DNA from: an uncultured Bacilli bacterium
GTDB lineage: Bacteria; Bacillota_I; Bacilli_A; ML615J-28; CAG-313
Direction: 5' to 3'
NCBI GenBank assembly: GCA_934140285.1
Contig: CAKPBI010000008.1
Coordinates: 20,538 to 84,537 of the forward strand
DNA length: 64,000 nt
The notes beneath the pieces are model-generated. The model was not told the origin of the DNA. It was given only the letters and a program-made list of their open reading frames with translations, and did not search any database. Positions 55,270 through 64,000 of the stretch are shown piece by piece. Made by a program: the position numbers and the translations under genes. Positions within the stretch are counted from its first letter, which is position 1, and each line of letters begins with the position of its first letter.

Positions 55270-55548
55270 ATGACAAAAAGTGAGTTAATCAAAGCCATTC
55301 ACAAGGCTAATGATTTTAACTATGTAGATATTGAATCAATAATTAATCAAACATTTGACTATATCATTGAAGCCTTAGCCGAAGAAGATAAAGTTGTAAT
55401 TAGCGGTTTTGGAACATTTGAAAAGTATTATCAAGATGGTTATAATGGCATTAATCCCGCAACCGGAGATAAAATCTATGTTGAAGGTAATTACAAAATT
55501 CGTTTTAATGCTAGTAAACGTCTAAAAGCTAAATTAAAAATAAAATAG
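55270..55548 (+). CDS. hup: HU-type DNA-binding protein
   Basis: HU is an abundant dimeric nucleoid protein that bends DNA. I start at ATG 55270 (MTKSELIKAIHKA, 92 residues); the frame also offers GTG 55261 and ATG 55264. The stretch GGGTGAT just before 55270 fits the extended anti-Shine-Dalgarno end better than any site upstream. The helical dimer region, VVISGFGTF and the DNA-binding arm INPATGDKIYVEGNYKIRF are present, with arm and C-terminus slightly diverged from the usual HU ending. It follows spoIVA with an 83-nt gap. Confidence 0.9.
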   Translation: MTKSELIKAIHKANDFNYVDIESIINQTFDYIIEALAEEDKVVISGFGTFEKYYQDGYNGINPATGDKIYVEGNYKIRFNASKRLKAKLKIK

Positions 55549-55590
55549 GAATACGCATTTTGATATCAAATACGTATTCCTTTTTTTATT
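55548..55590. terminator. Bidirectional terminator between hup and galM-like gene
   Basis: GGAATACG pairs with CGTATTCC around a further nearly palindromic inner part (ATTTTGATATCAAAT), followed by a T-run. Two convergent genes share it. Confidence 0.8.
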
Positions 55591-55601
55591 GTTATTGATA
55601 A

Positions 55602-56480
55602 TTAAAAGAATTCCCACTCATAGGTAATAGTTTTTGTTTCCCCAACCTTTAAATGTTGAACATGCTTTTTATGTTCAAATTCTTGGTCATGGTTAGTAGG
55701 ATCAGCACATCCAATCCATGGTTCTAAACAAATGAATGGAGCTTTCTTAGGATATGGAGTCCAAATGCCAAGCATTGGGAAGTTAGGAAAGCGGAAGATT
55801 ACTCCATGCTTTTGTTCTTTATCTTGTAGCAAAACTTCACTAAAATCAATGTTATCAAAGACTAAAGCATCACCGCTATAATCTTCATGATTTAACATAA
55901 GAGGTTTACTAAAATCAATTGTTCTAACTATTTCATTAAAGTTTATTGTACCATCAGATAGTTCAACCTTATATACAGGTTGTTTTTTTGGCGTTTGAAT
56001 GACTATTTCATAATCTTCAAACTTTTCATCCTCTGTGATAGGGGTTTTAAAAGCAGGATGTAGACCAAAATTGTATGGCATTATTTTATTTGAAAGGTTA
56101 GTGATTTTAACATTACTGATTACTTTATCATTTTTTAGTTCATAGGATACTTCCATTTGGAATTCAAATGGATATAAAGATAGGGTATCATGATTACTTT
56201 TAAAGATAAAAGCAATAGATGTATTTTCTAAACTTAAAAGTTCAAAATCAAAATCACGAATAAAACCATGTTTAGTTAATGGATATTTAACACCATTGAT
56301 TATTGTTTCTTTATTTAGAATTGTACCAATACAAGGAAATAAAAGAGGAGCACTACGATTCCAATATTCTGGGTTTGAGTCATGTAGGCGGTTTACTCCT
56401 TTAAAGCGTAAGGCTTTAACCTCAGCTCCATGATTTGATACTACTAGTTCAAGATTGTCATTTTTAATTGTATAGATCAT
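55602..56480 (-). CDS. Aldose 1-epimerase family protein (LacX/GalM-like)
   Basis: This family interconverts alpha and beta anomers of hexoses, or sugar phosphates. The 292-residue protein has the galactose mutarotase-like beta-sandwich pattern with LTKHGFIRD, the catalytic His in YNFGLHPAF and a Glu in CLEPWIG. The spacing fits the LacX subgroup rather than classical GalM. It starts behind AAAGGAATG on the minus strand with a TATAAT about 25 nt upstream. No sugar-use genes are nearby, so the substrate cannot be named. Confidence 0.85.
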   Translation of the reverse strand: MIYTIKNDNLELVVSNHGAEVKALRFKGVNRLHDSNPEYWNRSAPLLFPCIGTILNKETIINGVKYPLTKHGFIRDFDFELLSLENTSIAFIFKSNHDTLSLYPFEFQMEVSYELKNDKVISNVKITNLSNKIMPYNFGLHPAFKTPITEDEKFEDYEIVIQTPKKQPVYKVELSDGTINFNEIVRTIDFSKPLMLNHEDYSGDALVFDNIDFSEVLLQDKEQKHGVIFRFPNFPMLGIWTPYPKKAPFICLEPWIGCADPTNHDQEFEHKKHVQHLKVGETKTITYEWEFF

Positions 56481-56599
56481 AATATCATTCCTTTCTTATA
56501 TTTATTATATACTAAAATGGAAAAAAAACCTACTCATATACTTGTTTTTTATTTAATGATATTTTGTAATTAGTATAAAATGAACTTTCAAGAAAGTAT

Positions 56600-57316
56600 A
56601 TGGATTATCTTGAAAATAGTTCATTTCCATATACACTTGAATTAAGAGATCATCCTAGGGAAATTAAAGCCTATCTTGATGGTATTTATAATAGTATTGT
56701 TGTTAAAGATATTGCTAATCGTAAAAAGCTTACAGATGTTTCTACTCTTGAGAGTGTAACAAGGTTTATGTTTGATAATATTGGTAATCCCCTTTCCATT
56801 AAAAAAATCGCTGATACAATGACTAGCGATGGACGAAAGATAGATGTTAAAACGGTGGAAAGACTTATAACATCATTAACTGAAAGTTTTATTCTATATA
56901 AAGCTGAGCGTTACAACATTAAAAGAAAAGAATATCTAAAAACCCTTGAAAAATACTATGTAGTTGATATTGGTATGCGTTATATGTTTCTTGGTAGTCG
57001 TACTTTTGATGTTGGTCATATTTTAGAAAATGTTGTTTATCTGGAATTATTAAGAAGAGGTTATAAAGTCTATGTGGGAAAACTTGATGATAAAGAAGTT
57101 GACTTTGTAGCGATGAATGAAAAAAGAATTACCTACTATCAAGTAGCCGCAACCGTAAGAGATGAATCAACTCTTGAAAGAGAATTAACTCCTCTTCAAA
57201 GTATTAGTGATCATTATCCTAAATTAATTTTAACCTTAGATGATGATCCTGAGGCTGATTACAATGGAATTAGAAGAATTAATGTCTTAGACTGGTTATT
57301 AGGCGATAATGAATAA
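56600..57316 (+). CDS. DUF4143 C-terminal half of an AAA_14 ATPase, N-terminally truncated
   Basis: Full-length members have about 400-430 residues: an N-terminal AAA ATPase with Walker motifs, then a DUF4143 domain with a nuclease-like fold. This 238-residue frame begins where the ATPase ends (SSFPYTLEL, then IKAYLDGIYNSIVVKDI) and covers winged-helix and DUF4143 regions. These include FMFDNIGNPLS, LENVVYLELLRRGYKVYVGK and KEVDFVA. No Walker A is encoded in the 119 nt upstream, and the ATG has only a weak AAGAAAG site. It is either a decayed remnant or a stand-alone DUF4143 protein; the body itself is undamaged. A terminator follows. Confidence 0.75.
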   Translation: MDYLENSSFPYTLELRDHPREIKAYLDGIYNSIVVKDIANRKKLTDVSTLESVTRFMFDNIGNPLSIKKIADTMTSDGRKIDVKTVERLITSLTESFILYKAERYNIKRKEYLKTLEKYYVVDIGMRYMFLGSRTFDVGHILENVVYLELLRRGYKVYVGKLDDKEVDFVAMNEKRITYYQVAATVRDESTLERELTPLQSISDHYPKLILTLDDDPEADYNGIRRINVLDWLLGDNE

Positions 57317-57345
57317 AATCACTTCGAAAGAAGTGGTTTTTTATT
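57315..57345 (+). terminator. Terminator after the DUF4143 gene
   Basis: AAAATCACTTC pairs with GAAGTGGTTTT around GAAA and is followed by T. Confidence 0.85.
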
Positions 57346-57351
57346 TTGTAT

Positions 57352-57392
57352 TGGTATTATTTTGTATAAAAGCTTAGTTATTATCATATAGT
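57352..57392 (+). promoter_or_regulatory. Promoter region of the cell-wall cluster
   Basis: An extended -10 (TG, G, TATTAT) is at 57352-57360. A second, sigma-E-like candidate lies just downstream: TGTATAAA (57363-57370), 14 nt, CATATAGT (57385-57392), with one mismatch to the -10 consensus. spoVD is sigma-E dependent in Bacillus, so both vegetative and sporulation transcription are possible. Both calls are tentative. Confidence 0.35.
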
Positions 57393-57408
57393 TTAATGGG
57401 TAGAAAAA

Positions 57409-59298
57409 ATGAAAATATATCGAAAAAGAATTTTAGTTATTTATATAATTATGTTGATTGCTTTTTTAAGTATTATCTGTAAATTAACTTATGTAAAGAT
57501 TATTAAAAGTAATGAATATTATAATTTAGCAATTGACCTTTGGACAAGATCAGCTCCCATTAAAGGAGCAAGAGGAAACATCTATGATCGTAATGGTAAG
57601 TTAATTGTTGGTACTTACCTTACCCCAACGGTGGTGGCCATCCCTAAGCAAATTACAAACAAGGATAAAACCGCAAGTATTATCGCTGATATCTTAAAAT
57701 GTGATAAAGAAAAAATTCTAAAACATCTGACTAAAAATGTATCGGTGGAAATCCTTAAACCTGAAGCCCAAAAAATTAGTGTGGAAGATTCCTTAAAAAT
57801 TAGTGATGAGAATTTACGAGGAATTTATGTGGTTGGTGATACCACTAGGTATTATCCGTATGAACATGTTTTATCCCAGGTTGTTGGGATTACGGGGATA
57901 GACTCTCAAGGATTGACCGGGATTGAAGCGATGTACGATGAGTACTTACAAGGGGAAAGTGGTGCCCTCCAGATTTTTACGGATGCTCATGGGGATGAAA
58001 TTTTTAATTTATCATCGCTTTATGAAAAGGCAACTCCAGGGTCTGATGTTTATTTAACGATTGACCTTGATGTTCAACTGACCTTAGAGCGCGTATTAGA
58101 TAATGCGATGGTTAAATATAACGCCAAAGAAATGTCTGGGATTGCACTTAACCCCAAGACTGGGGAAGTAATTGCAATGGCATCAAGGCCAACATACAAT
58201 CCAAGCCATTACCAAGATTATAGTAGTGAATTATACAATCGAAATCTCCCTATTTGGAAGTGTTATGAACCAGGTAGTACCTTTAAGATTTGTTCTTTCG
58301 CAATGGGACTTGAAGAAGAAGTCTTTAAGCTTGATGATCCTTTTTATGATCCAGGTTATGCCATTGTTGATGGAGCGAGACTTCGTGATTGGAAAAGGGG
58401 AGGCCATGGGAAAGAAACATACCTTGAGGTTCTTCAAAACTCATGTAACCCGGGATTTGTCTCGATTGGTCTTAAACTTGGTAAAGAAAGATTTTTTAAA
58501 TATTTAAGAGCGTTTGGCTTTGGTGAAAAGACCGGGATTGACCTTGTTGGCGAAAGTAAAGGGATTATCTTTAAGGAAGAAAAAATTGGAAATGTTGAAC
58601 TTGCAACCTCAGCATTTGGTCAAGGTAACTCGGTAACAATGATTCAACTAGTGACCGGAGCCTCAGCCGCGGTTAATGGGGGTAATTTAATGACTCCTTA
58701 TATTTTGAAAAAAATAGTTAATAGCGATAAAGAATTAGTTGTTAAAAATCCGGTTGTAAAAAGACAAGTCATCAGTGAAAAAACTTCTAATTTAATGAGG
58801 GAATCATTAGAATCTGTGGTCGCAAAAGGTACAGGCCGGGGTGGCTACGCAGAAGGAATCAGGTTAATGGGTAAAACTGGTACGGCCCAAAAGGCTGAAA
58901 ATGGAAGATACATCCCTGGAAAATATATTTTGTCTTTCTTAGGGATTGCTCCTGCTGATGACCCATCGATTGCGTTAATGATTACCGTTGATGAACCAGT
59001 CAATACCATCCAATATGGAGGCGTCGTTGTTGCTCCGATGGTTAAAGAAGTAATCGTCGAAAGTTTTACCATTTTAAATATTGAAAAGAGAAAAGATGGT
59101 ATCCCTTTAGTACCAAGATACTGGATAGATAAAAACATTTATACCGTTGATGACTATGTGGGAATGTCGGTAGGGAAGGTAAGACCAACTGAAAACTACA
59201 AGTTTATCGTTTATGGTAATGGCCTAACTGTAAGAGCTCAAGTACCAGAAGCAGGGGAAAAGATTATTGAAGGTGGCTATGTAATTTTATACACCTAG
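57409..59298 (+). CDS. spoVD: Class B penicillin-binding protein, SpoVD/FtsI type with PASTA domain
   Basis: This transpeptidase crosslinks peptidoglycan. The 629-residue protein has one N-terminal membrane helix (about 8-28) and a dimerisation/pedestal domain with RGNIYDRNGK. The transpeptidase domain carries GSTFK (Ser nucleophile), SCN and KTGTAQ motifs. One C-terminal PASTA domain covers about 575-629. The PASTA end and position before murE fit SpoVD, the spore-cortex enzyme, better than division PBP2B. Only one such gene is visible here, so it could also serve division. It ends 9 nt before murE. Confidence 0.88.
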   Translation: MKIYRKRILVIYIIMLIAFLSIICKLTYVKIIKSNEYYNLAIDLWTRSAPIKGARGNIYDRNGKLIVGTYLTPTVVAIPKQITNKDKTASIIADILKCDKEKILKHLTKNVSVEILKPEAQKISVEDSLKISDENLRGIYVVGDTTRYYPYEHVLSQVVGITGIDSQGLTGIEAMYDEYLQGESGALQIFTDAHGDEIFNLSSLYEKATPGSDVYLTIDLDVQLTLERVLDNAMVKYNAKEMSGIALNPKTGEVIAMASRPTYNPSHYQDYSSELYNRNLPIWKCYEPGSTFKICSFAMGLEEEVFKLDDPFYDPGYAIVDGARLRDWKRGGHGKETYLEVLQNSCNPGFVSIGLKLGKERFFKYLRAFGFGEKTGIDLVGESKGIIFKEEKIGNVELATSAFGQGNSVTMIQLVTGASAAVNGGNLMTPYILKKIVNSDKELVVKNPVVKRQVISEKTSNLMRESLESVVAKGTGRGGYAEGIRLMGKTGTAQKAENGRYIPGKYILSFLGIAPADDPSIALMITVDEPVNTIQYGGVVVAPMVKEVIVESFTILNIEKRKDGIPLVPRYWIDKNIYTVDDYVGMSVGKVRPTENYKFIVYGNGLTVRAQVPEAGEKIIEGGYVILYT

Positions 59299-59307
59299 GG
59301 GGTAAAG

Positions 59308-60777
59308 ATGAAGATAAATGATTATTTAAAAAAATATCATCCTCAAAAGATGGTAAAAAGAAATCATGAAATTAAGGTAATATCTGATTATGATAAAGAT
59401 ATGATTGATGGTGGAGTTTTTGTTTGTCTTGATAACTTAAAAGGTTTTAATAAAAACTATATTGATAATGCTTGTAAACTAGGAGCGAAAACCATTATTT
59501 TAAAGAAAAATCTAAAAGTTAATAGAAAAAAAGGGATAAACTATGTTTTTGTTGATTCACCAGTTGTTGATTTATCAAGAATTCTAAAAGAAGAATTAAA
59601 TAGTTATGAAAAAAAGCCAATTATGATTGGAATTAGTGGAACCTCAGGGAAAACATCAGTTTCTTATTTAACCTATGAATTTCTAAAAGCTAAAAACTAT
59701 GATCTTTTATATGTGGGAACGCATCATATCTATTCCTACTACCAAATGAAAGAAGAAATCATTAAAACCAGTAATACGACGATTAGTTTATCGAGACTTT
59801 ATAAATTACTAAAAGTTAAAAACTATGATTATGACTATTTAATTATGGAAGTATCATCTCAAGGTATCATGGAACACCGAACATTAGGGCTTGAGTTTGA
59901 CATTTTAACGATTACTAATCTTAGTTTAGAACATTTGGATTATCATCATTCATTAACAGAATACCGAATTGTTAAGGGAACTTTATTAAACCATTTGAAT
60001 GAAAAGTCTGAGTATAAAAAGGTAATCCTAAATAGTGATGATAATGCGACTTCATATTTTAATACCATAACTTTACATGAAATTGACTATTTTGGACTTG
60101 ATAATGAAAACATGAAAGTTGAAAATCAATGTTTAGATGTTAATGAATCATCATTTCTTTTGAAAATTGATAATGTTAACTATTTTGTAACAACTAATCT
60201 ATGTGGAGAATTTAATATTTATAATATTTTGAATAGTTTAATGATTATCAAAAACTTAAAGTTTGAAGTAAAAGATTTTATTAATTTCATTAATAATACC
60301 AAAATTATCATTCCTGGTAGAATGAATACTTATAATATTAAGGAAAGAAACTTCATTATTGATTATGCTCATACTATTAAAGCTGTTGAAAATGTCTTAG
60401 TTTATCTAAATAAAATTAAAGGCAACCGAAGAATAATTACCGTTATTGGTTGTGGTGGTAATCGTGATGTCACTAAGCGTCCCCTCTTTGGATATTTAAC
60501 AACTAAATATAGTGAGATGGCAATCTTTACCATGGACAATCCGCGTGATGAAGATCCTTATGTAATCATCAATGATATGGTAAAAGACTTAAAAGCAAAA
60601 AATTATAAAATAGTCATAAATCGTGAAGAAGCGATTAAAAAAGCAATTGATGAAAGTAATAAAGAAGATATTATTTTAATTCTTGGTAAAGGAAATGAAG
60701 AAGGAATAATTACTAAAAATAAAGAGGTTATCCCTTACTGTGATTTAGATGTTTTAAGGAGCATTGAAAATGAATGA
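59308..60777 (+). CDS. murE: UDP-MurNAc-tripeptide synthetase MurE, likely meso-DAP type
   Basis: MurE adds the third amino acid to the peptidoglycan stem peptide. The 489 residues have the Mur ligase ATP loop in the variant form GISGTSGKTS (family usual GTNGKT), SNTTIS, the carbamoylated-Lys region YRIVKGTLL and the C-terminal DNPRDEDP. In MurE the DNPR form contacts meso-diaminopimelate, whereas lysine-adding enzymes differ there. I therefore infer a DAP-type wall. GGGGGT precedes the start. It overlaps mraY by 8 nt. Confidence 0.9.
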   Translation: MKINDYLKKYHPQKMVKRNHEIKVISDYDKDMIDGGVFVCLDNLKGFNKNYIDNACKLGAKTIILKKNLKVNRKKGINYVFVDSPVVDLSRILKEELNSYEKKPIMIGISGTSGKTSVSYLTYEFLKAKNYDLLYVGTHHIYSYYQMKEEIIKTSNTTISLSRLYKLLKVKNYDYDYLIMEVSSQGIMEHRTLGLEFDILTITNLSLEHLDYHHSLTEYRIVKGTLLNHLNEKSEYKKVILNSDDNATSYFNTITLHEIDYFGLDNENMKVENQCLDVNESSFLLKIDNVNYFVTTNLCGEFNIYNILNSLMIIKNLKFEVKDFINFINNTKIIIPGRMNTYNIKERNFIIDYAHTIKAVENVLVYLNKIKGNRRIITVIGCGGNRDVTKRPLFGYLTTKYSEMAIFTMDNPRDEDPYVIINDMVKDLKAKNYKIVINREEAIKKAIDESNKEDIILILGKGNEEGIITKNKEVIPYCDLDVLRSIENE

Positions 60778-61750
60778 ACAATGGTTAATACCTTTCCTCA
60801 TTTTAGGGTTTCTTTTTAACATCTTTCTTTACCAAATCTTTTTAAAAATCATCAAAAGAAGTAATATCAGACAATCCATTAGAGAAGAAGGACCAAAAAG
60901 ACATCAGAAGAAAGCTGGTACCCCAACAATGGGGGGAATCATCATCATTATTGGAACGCTTATTTTGTATATAACAGGGAAAATTCTTTTTAGGTTAACA
61001 TTTAATTTTAGTGATTTGTTATTACTTTTTCCTTTTGTATCTTATGGAATTATTGGTTTAATTGATGATTTATTAAGTATCAAACATCATGAGAATGAAG
61101 GATTATCCGTAAAACAAAAATTCCTTTTGGAAATCTTGGTTAGTGGTATCTTTTATTTTCTAGTTTTAACTTTAAATTTTGATAATACTTTATCTTTTTT
61201 TGGAACTTCAGTTGAACTTGGCTTTTTATATGGGGTTTTCATTATACTTTTGATGACGTTTATTACCAATGCGACTAACTTTACAGATGGTTTAGATGGT
61301 CTTCTTGGAAGTAGTAGTCTTACTAGTTTTTTAAGTATCGGAATCTTAGCTTATTTAAAGAATGAAATGAGTGTATGTTTTTTATGCTTGGTATTATCTT
61401 TTAGTTTATGTGGCTTTCTTATTTTTAACTATAATAAAGCTAAATTATTTATGGGAGATACCGGTTCTCTCGCAATCGGGGGCCTTATGTGTAGCATTTT
61501 AATTTATTTAAAGATGGAAATGTTGATTATATTTTTTGGTGCTATCTACATCATTGAGATTTTATCCGTCATTCTTCAAGTATGGTTTTTTAAACGTACA
61601 AAGGGCGAGCGAATCTTTAAGATGACACCTCTTCACCATCACTTTGAATTAATTAATTTTTCTGAATATCAGATTGTTTTTCTTTTTTCAACTTTTAATT
61701 TGATTATGTGTATCATTGGCATTATGATTGGGGTAAAGTTAGATGGATAA
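60770..61750 (+). CDS. mraY: Phospho-MurNAc-pentapeptide translocase MraY
   Basis: MraY transfers phospho-MurNAc-pentapeptide to undecaprenyl phosphate, making lipid I. The 326-residue polytopic protein has GTPTMGGI, the catalytic region NATNFTDGLDGL, KLFMGDTGSLAIGG and the MTPLHHHFEL loop. I start at ATG 60770, 8 nt after AAGGAG; an in-frame TTG at 60764 sits too close. It overlaps murE by 8 nt and murD by 8 nt, so translation is coupled along the cluster. Confidence 0.96.
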   Translation: MNEQWLIPFLILGFLFNIFLYQIFLKIIKRSNIRQSIREEGPKRHQKKAGTPTMGGIIIIIGTLILYITGKILFRLTFNFSDLLLLFPFVSYGIIGLIDDLLSIKHHENEGLSVKQKFLLEILVSGIFYFLVLTLNFDNTLSFFGTSVELGFLYGVFIILLMTFITNATNFTDGLDGLLGSSSLTSFLSIGILAYLKNEMSVCFLCLVLSFSLCGFLIFNYNKAKLFMGDTGSLAIGGLMCSILIYLKMEMLIIFFGAIYIIEILSVILQVWFFKRTKGERIFKMTPLHHHFELINFSEYQIVFLFSTFNLIMCIIGIMIGVKLDG

Positions 61751-63026
61751 AAAAATAATTGTATATGGTGAGGGAAGAAGTAATCTTTCATTAACAAAGT
61801 TTTATGATAAGAATCATCTAGCTTACGCATTTCTCCATGAAGAAGATGAAGTAGAAAAATTAGATTTAAGTAATATCTCATATGTAGTAAAGGCCCCGGG
61901 GATTTATCCTAAGACCTCAAAGTATCATTTTTTTAAGGATCAAAAGATAAAAGTAGTAACTTATTTAGAAGAATGTTTTAAGTTTTATCCGAATCTTGAT
62001 TATATTGTTGTAACAGGGACTAATGGGAAAACGACAACTGTAAAATTAATTTATGAAATGTTAAAATCTTTAAACTATGATTATGGAGGAAATAGTGATC
62101 GCGCTTTATTTGAGGTGCGATTAGATGAAGTAAAAGGAGTGGTAATAGAAGCATCAAGCTTTATGTTAAGGGATACTACGATTGTTCATCCTCATATCTA
62201 TATTATTACTAATCTTTCACCTCATCATTTAGATTATCATGAAAGTGCTCAGGATTATTTAGATAGTAAATTAAAAGCTATTAAAAATATGAAAAAAGGT
62301 GATGTCATCATATCTTTATATGGACTAGATTTAATTGATAAATATAATATAAATAAGGTAGATGTTTTTACTTTTTCAAGTGATGATGAGAATGCTAATC
62401 TTTATTTAAAAGATAAAAAAGTATATTATCAAAATAAAGAATTACTCGATCTTTCTTTTATTGATAACACTCATCTTTTAGAAGATATTTTAATGATGAT
62501 TATGGTAGGCATAATCTATCAAATTGATTTAAAAATAATGGAAATGACCATTAAAAATTTTATTCCTTTAAGTCATCGCTTTGAAATAATTAAAGAAACT
62601 TCTGATTATATCTTTATTGATGATGCTAAATCAACCAGTGTACACGCCCTTCTTGGAGCGCTTAAAGAGACAAATATCTTGTTTCCTGATTTTCAAACGC
62701 TCCTAATCATGGGTGGGAAAGATACCTTAGAAGAATATAGAGAGTTATTACCTTTTTTAAAAAAAGTTAAAACATTATATCTTTATGGGGAAATTAAAGA
62801 TAAAGTCTATTTGTTATTTAAAGATGTTGTAAGAATTAAAGTATTTGATAATTTAGAAATGGTTATGTCCTCAGTTTTTAAAGATTTAAAAAGTAAGGAT
62901 TTAGTTTTATTTTCTCCAGGTGCAAGTAGTCTAGACCAGTTTTCTTCGTTTGAATTAAGAGGAAATATTTATCAAACAATGGTTAGAGATTTTTTTAATA
63001 AAGAACAAAAAAAAGAGAATGATTAG
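61743..63026 (+). CDS. murD: UDP-MurNAc-L-alanine:D-glutamate ligase MurD
   Basis: MurD adds D-glutamate to UDP-MurNAc-L-alanine. The 427 residues show the Mur ligase loop VVTGTNGKTTT, NLSPHHLDYHES, SHRFEII, the DDAKSTS block and FSPGASSLDQFSSFELRG. Those last two are MurD-type despite some drift (NDSKATN is more usual). It overlaps mraY by 8 nt. In Bacillus spoVE or ftsW and murG would follow; here the cluster stops at a terminator against a convergent gene. Confidence 0.92.
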   Translation: MDKKIIVYGEGRSNLSLTKFYDKNHLAYAFLHEEDEVEKLDLSNISYVVKAPGIYPKTSKYHFFKDQKIKVVTYLEECFKFYPNLDYIVVTGTNGKTTTVKLIYEMLKSLNYDYGGNSDRALFEVRLDEVKGVVIEASSFMLRDTTIVHPHIYIITNLSPHHLDYHESAQDYLDSKLKAIKNMKKGDVIISLYGLDLIDKYNINKVDVFTFSSDDENANLYLKDKKVYYQNKELLDLSFIDNTHLLEDILMMIMVGIIYQIDLKIMEMTIKNFIPLSHRFEIIKETSDYIFIDDAKSTSVHALLGALKETNILFPDFQTLLIMGGKDTLEEYRELLPFLKKVKTLYLYGEIKDKVYLLFKDVVRIKVFDNLEMVMSSVFKDLKSKDLVLFSPGASSLDQFSSFELRGNIYQTMVRDFFNKEQKKEND

Positions 63027-63043
63027 GTCATTCCTTTTTTTTT
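63008..63043. terminator. Bidirectional terminator between murD and the ZIP gene
   Basis: GAATGA pairs with TCATTC around TTAGG, extended by an A-run opposite a T-run. It overlaps the murD stop codon and touches the convergent ZIP gene stop. Confidence 0.7.
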
Positions 63044-63833
63044 ACGATAAACTAAGGTCAAGAATCATCATAATCATAAACCCAATGATGGCGCCAATAG
63101 TTCCTAATTTGGATTCCGTATTGTTTTTACCAGAGGGAATTAACTCTTCAACTACCACATAAATCATTGCTCCAGCAGCGGATGCTAAAACGAAAGGAAG
63201 AATCTTTCTAACAAATGTTACAAGAATTAAACCAAGGATTGCGGAGAGGGGTTCGACAATGCCACTTGCTTGACCATAAAAGAAGGCTTTTGATTTTTTC
63301 ATGCCATCACTTACAAGTGGTAGACTTACAGCCATCCCTTCGGGAAAGTTTTGAATGCCAATACCAAGAGCAAGGATAATCGCACTATAGATGGTTGCCC
63401 CTTCAATATTTAGTGAGGAAGCCCCAAAGGCTACACCGATTGCCATTCCTTCGGGAATGTTGTGAAGGGTGATTGCTAAAATAAGGAGAAGTTTACGGCT
63501 GAAGTTACTTTTTAGGCCTTCTGGAGTATTTTTGTCAATGTGCATATGGGGAAGCGTTAAGTCAATGATGAGGATAAAAATACTACCTGCGAAAAACCCA
63601 AGACCAATGATGAGCCATGTCGTTTGATTAAGATTTTCACTTAACTCAATTCCCGGCATTAACAAACTGAAAAATGATGCCGCAATCATAACTCCTGCTC
63701 CAAAACCAAACATAAAGGACATTACTTTATGATTTACCTTCTTAAAGAAAAAGACGGTCGCTGCCCCTAAGGCGGTAAGTCCCCAAGTAAATGTGGTCGC
63801 AAGAATTGTCCATAATAAGTTATTATCTGTCAT
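63042..63833 (-). CDS. ZIP-family divalent metal transporter
   Basis: ZIP proteins import zinc or other divalent metals. The 263-residue protein has eight predicted helices. Metal-site helices carry HNIPEGMAIGV and NFPEGMAVSLPL, and a short loop with HMHID lies between helices 3 and 4. I start at the ATG at 63833, with GGTGAT just upstream on the minus strand; the longer frame adds four residues. Metal specificity cannot be decided from sequence. It is convergent with murD and not part of that cluster. Confidence 0.9.
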   Translation of the reverse strand: MTDNNLLWTILATTFTWGLTALGAATVFFFKKVNHKVMSFMFGFGAGVMIAASFFSLLMPGIELSENLNQTTWLIIGLGFFAGSIFILIIDLTLPHMHIDKNTPEGLKSNFSRKLLLILAITLHNIPEGMAIGVAFGASSLNIEGATIYSAIILALGIGIQNFPEGMAVSLPLVSDGMKKSKAFFYGQASGIVEPLSAILGLILVTFVRKILPFVLASAAGAMIYVVVEELIPSGKNNTESKLGTIGAIIGFMIMMILDLSLS

Positions 63834-63956
63834 TATTATCACCATTTTATTCTATGTTTTATCTGTTAATTTGGTATAGACTTTTGCCAACAAGACTTAA
63901 TTATTTGAAATTTTATTTTTGTTGTGCTATAACCTGAGTTTGACAGTGATATGCTA

Positions 63957-63991
63957 AAAACCATCTCTACACATGTAGAGATGATTTTTAA
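63957..63991 (-). terminator. Terminator, probably of a minus-strand gene beyond the window
   Basis: CATCTCTACA and TGTAGAGATG form a perfect stem with A- and T-runs on either side. On the minus strand it would end a transcript entering from the right edge. The remaining sequence 63846-63956 shows nothing else I can support. Confidence 0.6.
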
Positions 63992-64000
63992 TATTTAATT

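Noticed and set aside
63900..63960. TTGACA near the right edge as a plus-strand promoter
   Set aside because: No -10 element lies at 16-18 nt, and a hairpin terminator follows immediately.
1..64000. Mollicute genetic code (UGA as Trp)
   Set aside because: UGA ends several genes at natural positions, for example dinB (8628-8630), the protease at 13453-13455, the TIR gene (29146-29148), the small HTH gene (41883-41885) and murE.

Overview
The window is AT-rich DNA from a low-GC, endospore-forming member of the Bacillota. Three dedicated sporulation genes (spoIVB, spo0A, spoIVA) and a PASTA-carrying SpoVD-type penicillin-binding protein are present. UGA is used as a normal stop (for example dinB, 13455 and the TIR gene), so this is not a code-4 mollicute. 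Short intergenic gaps, BspA/LRR lipoproteins and an RHS cassette locus suggest a host-associated, probably gut, lineage near Bacilli/Erysipelotrichia. That placement is inference.

Layout: 1-7 kb is the conserved Firmicutes run xseA-xseB-dxs-recN-spoIVB-spo0A; ispA, tlyA and argR, often found inside this run, are absent. 7-15.4 kb holds a small tail-anchored protein, dinB (which appears to start at ATT), a T-box-controlled hisS-aspS operon, a dCMP deaminase, a PDZ/Lon-type protease and lspA-rluD. 15.4-23.7 kb is a polymorphic-toxin locus: two palindromic operator-like sites, an Ig-like protein, a 1602-residue RHS protein with its immunity candidate, and a displaced RHS tip plus a second immunity candidate. 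23.9-26.9 kb is a trkA-trkH potassium uptake pair.

27-36 kb carries a zinc ribbon/TPR/TIR/LRR membrane-tethered protein and a 2338-residue Cys/His-repeat LRR lipoprotein. 36-41.5 kb returns to housekeeping: rnhC, mutS2, a thioredoxin-like gene, a Fic protein and an ntdP-like phosphatase. 41.6-53.6 kb holds a small HTH-like protein, an ECF sigma factor, a membrane protein that looks like its anti-sigma partner, and a 2919-residue lipoprotein. The outer part of the anti-sigma candidate shares a roughly 90-residue domain and Fn3-like repeats with both giant lipoproteins, which suggests one envelope-sensing and surface-display system.

53.7-64 kb contains spoIVA-hup (spoIVA has a good sigma-E-type promoter), an aldose epimerase, an ATPase-less DUF4143 remnant, a spoVD-murE-mraY-murD cell-wall cluster and a ZIP metal transporter. 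The most unusual observations are the sigma/anti-sigma/giant-lipoprotein set with its shared domain, the RHS tip-swap locus, the TIR-LRR protein, and the non-canonical ATT start of dinB.
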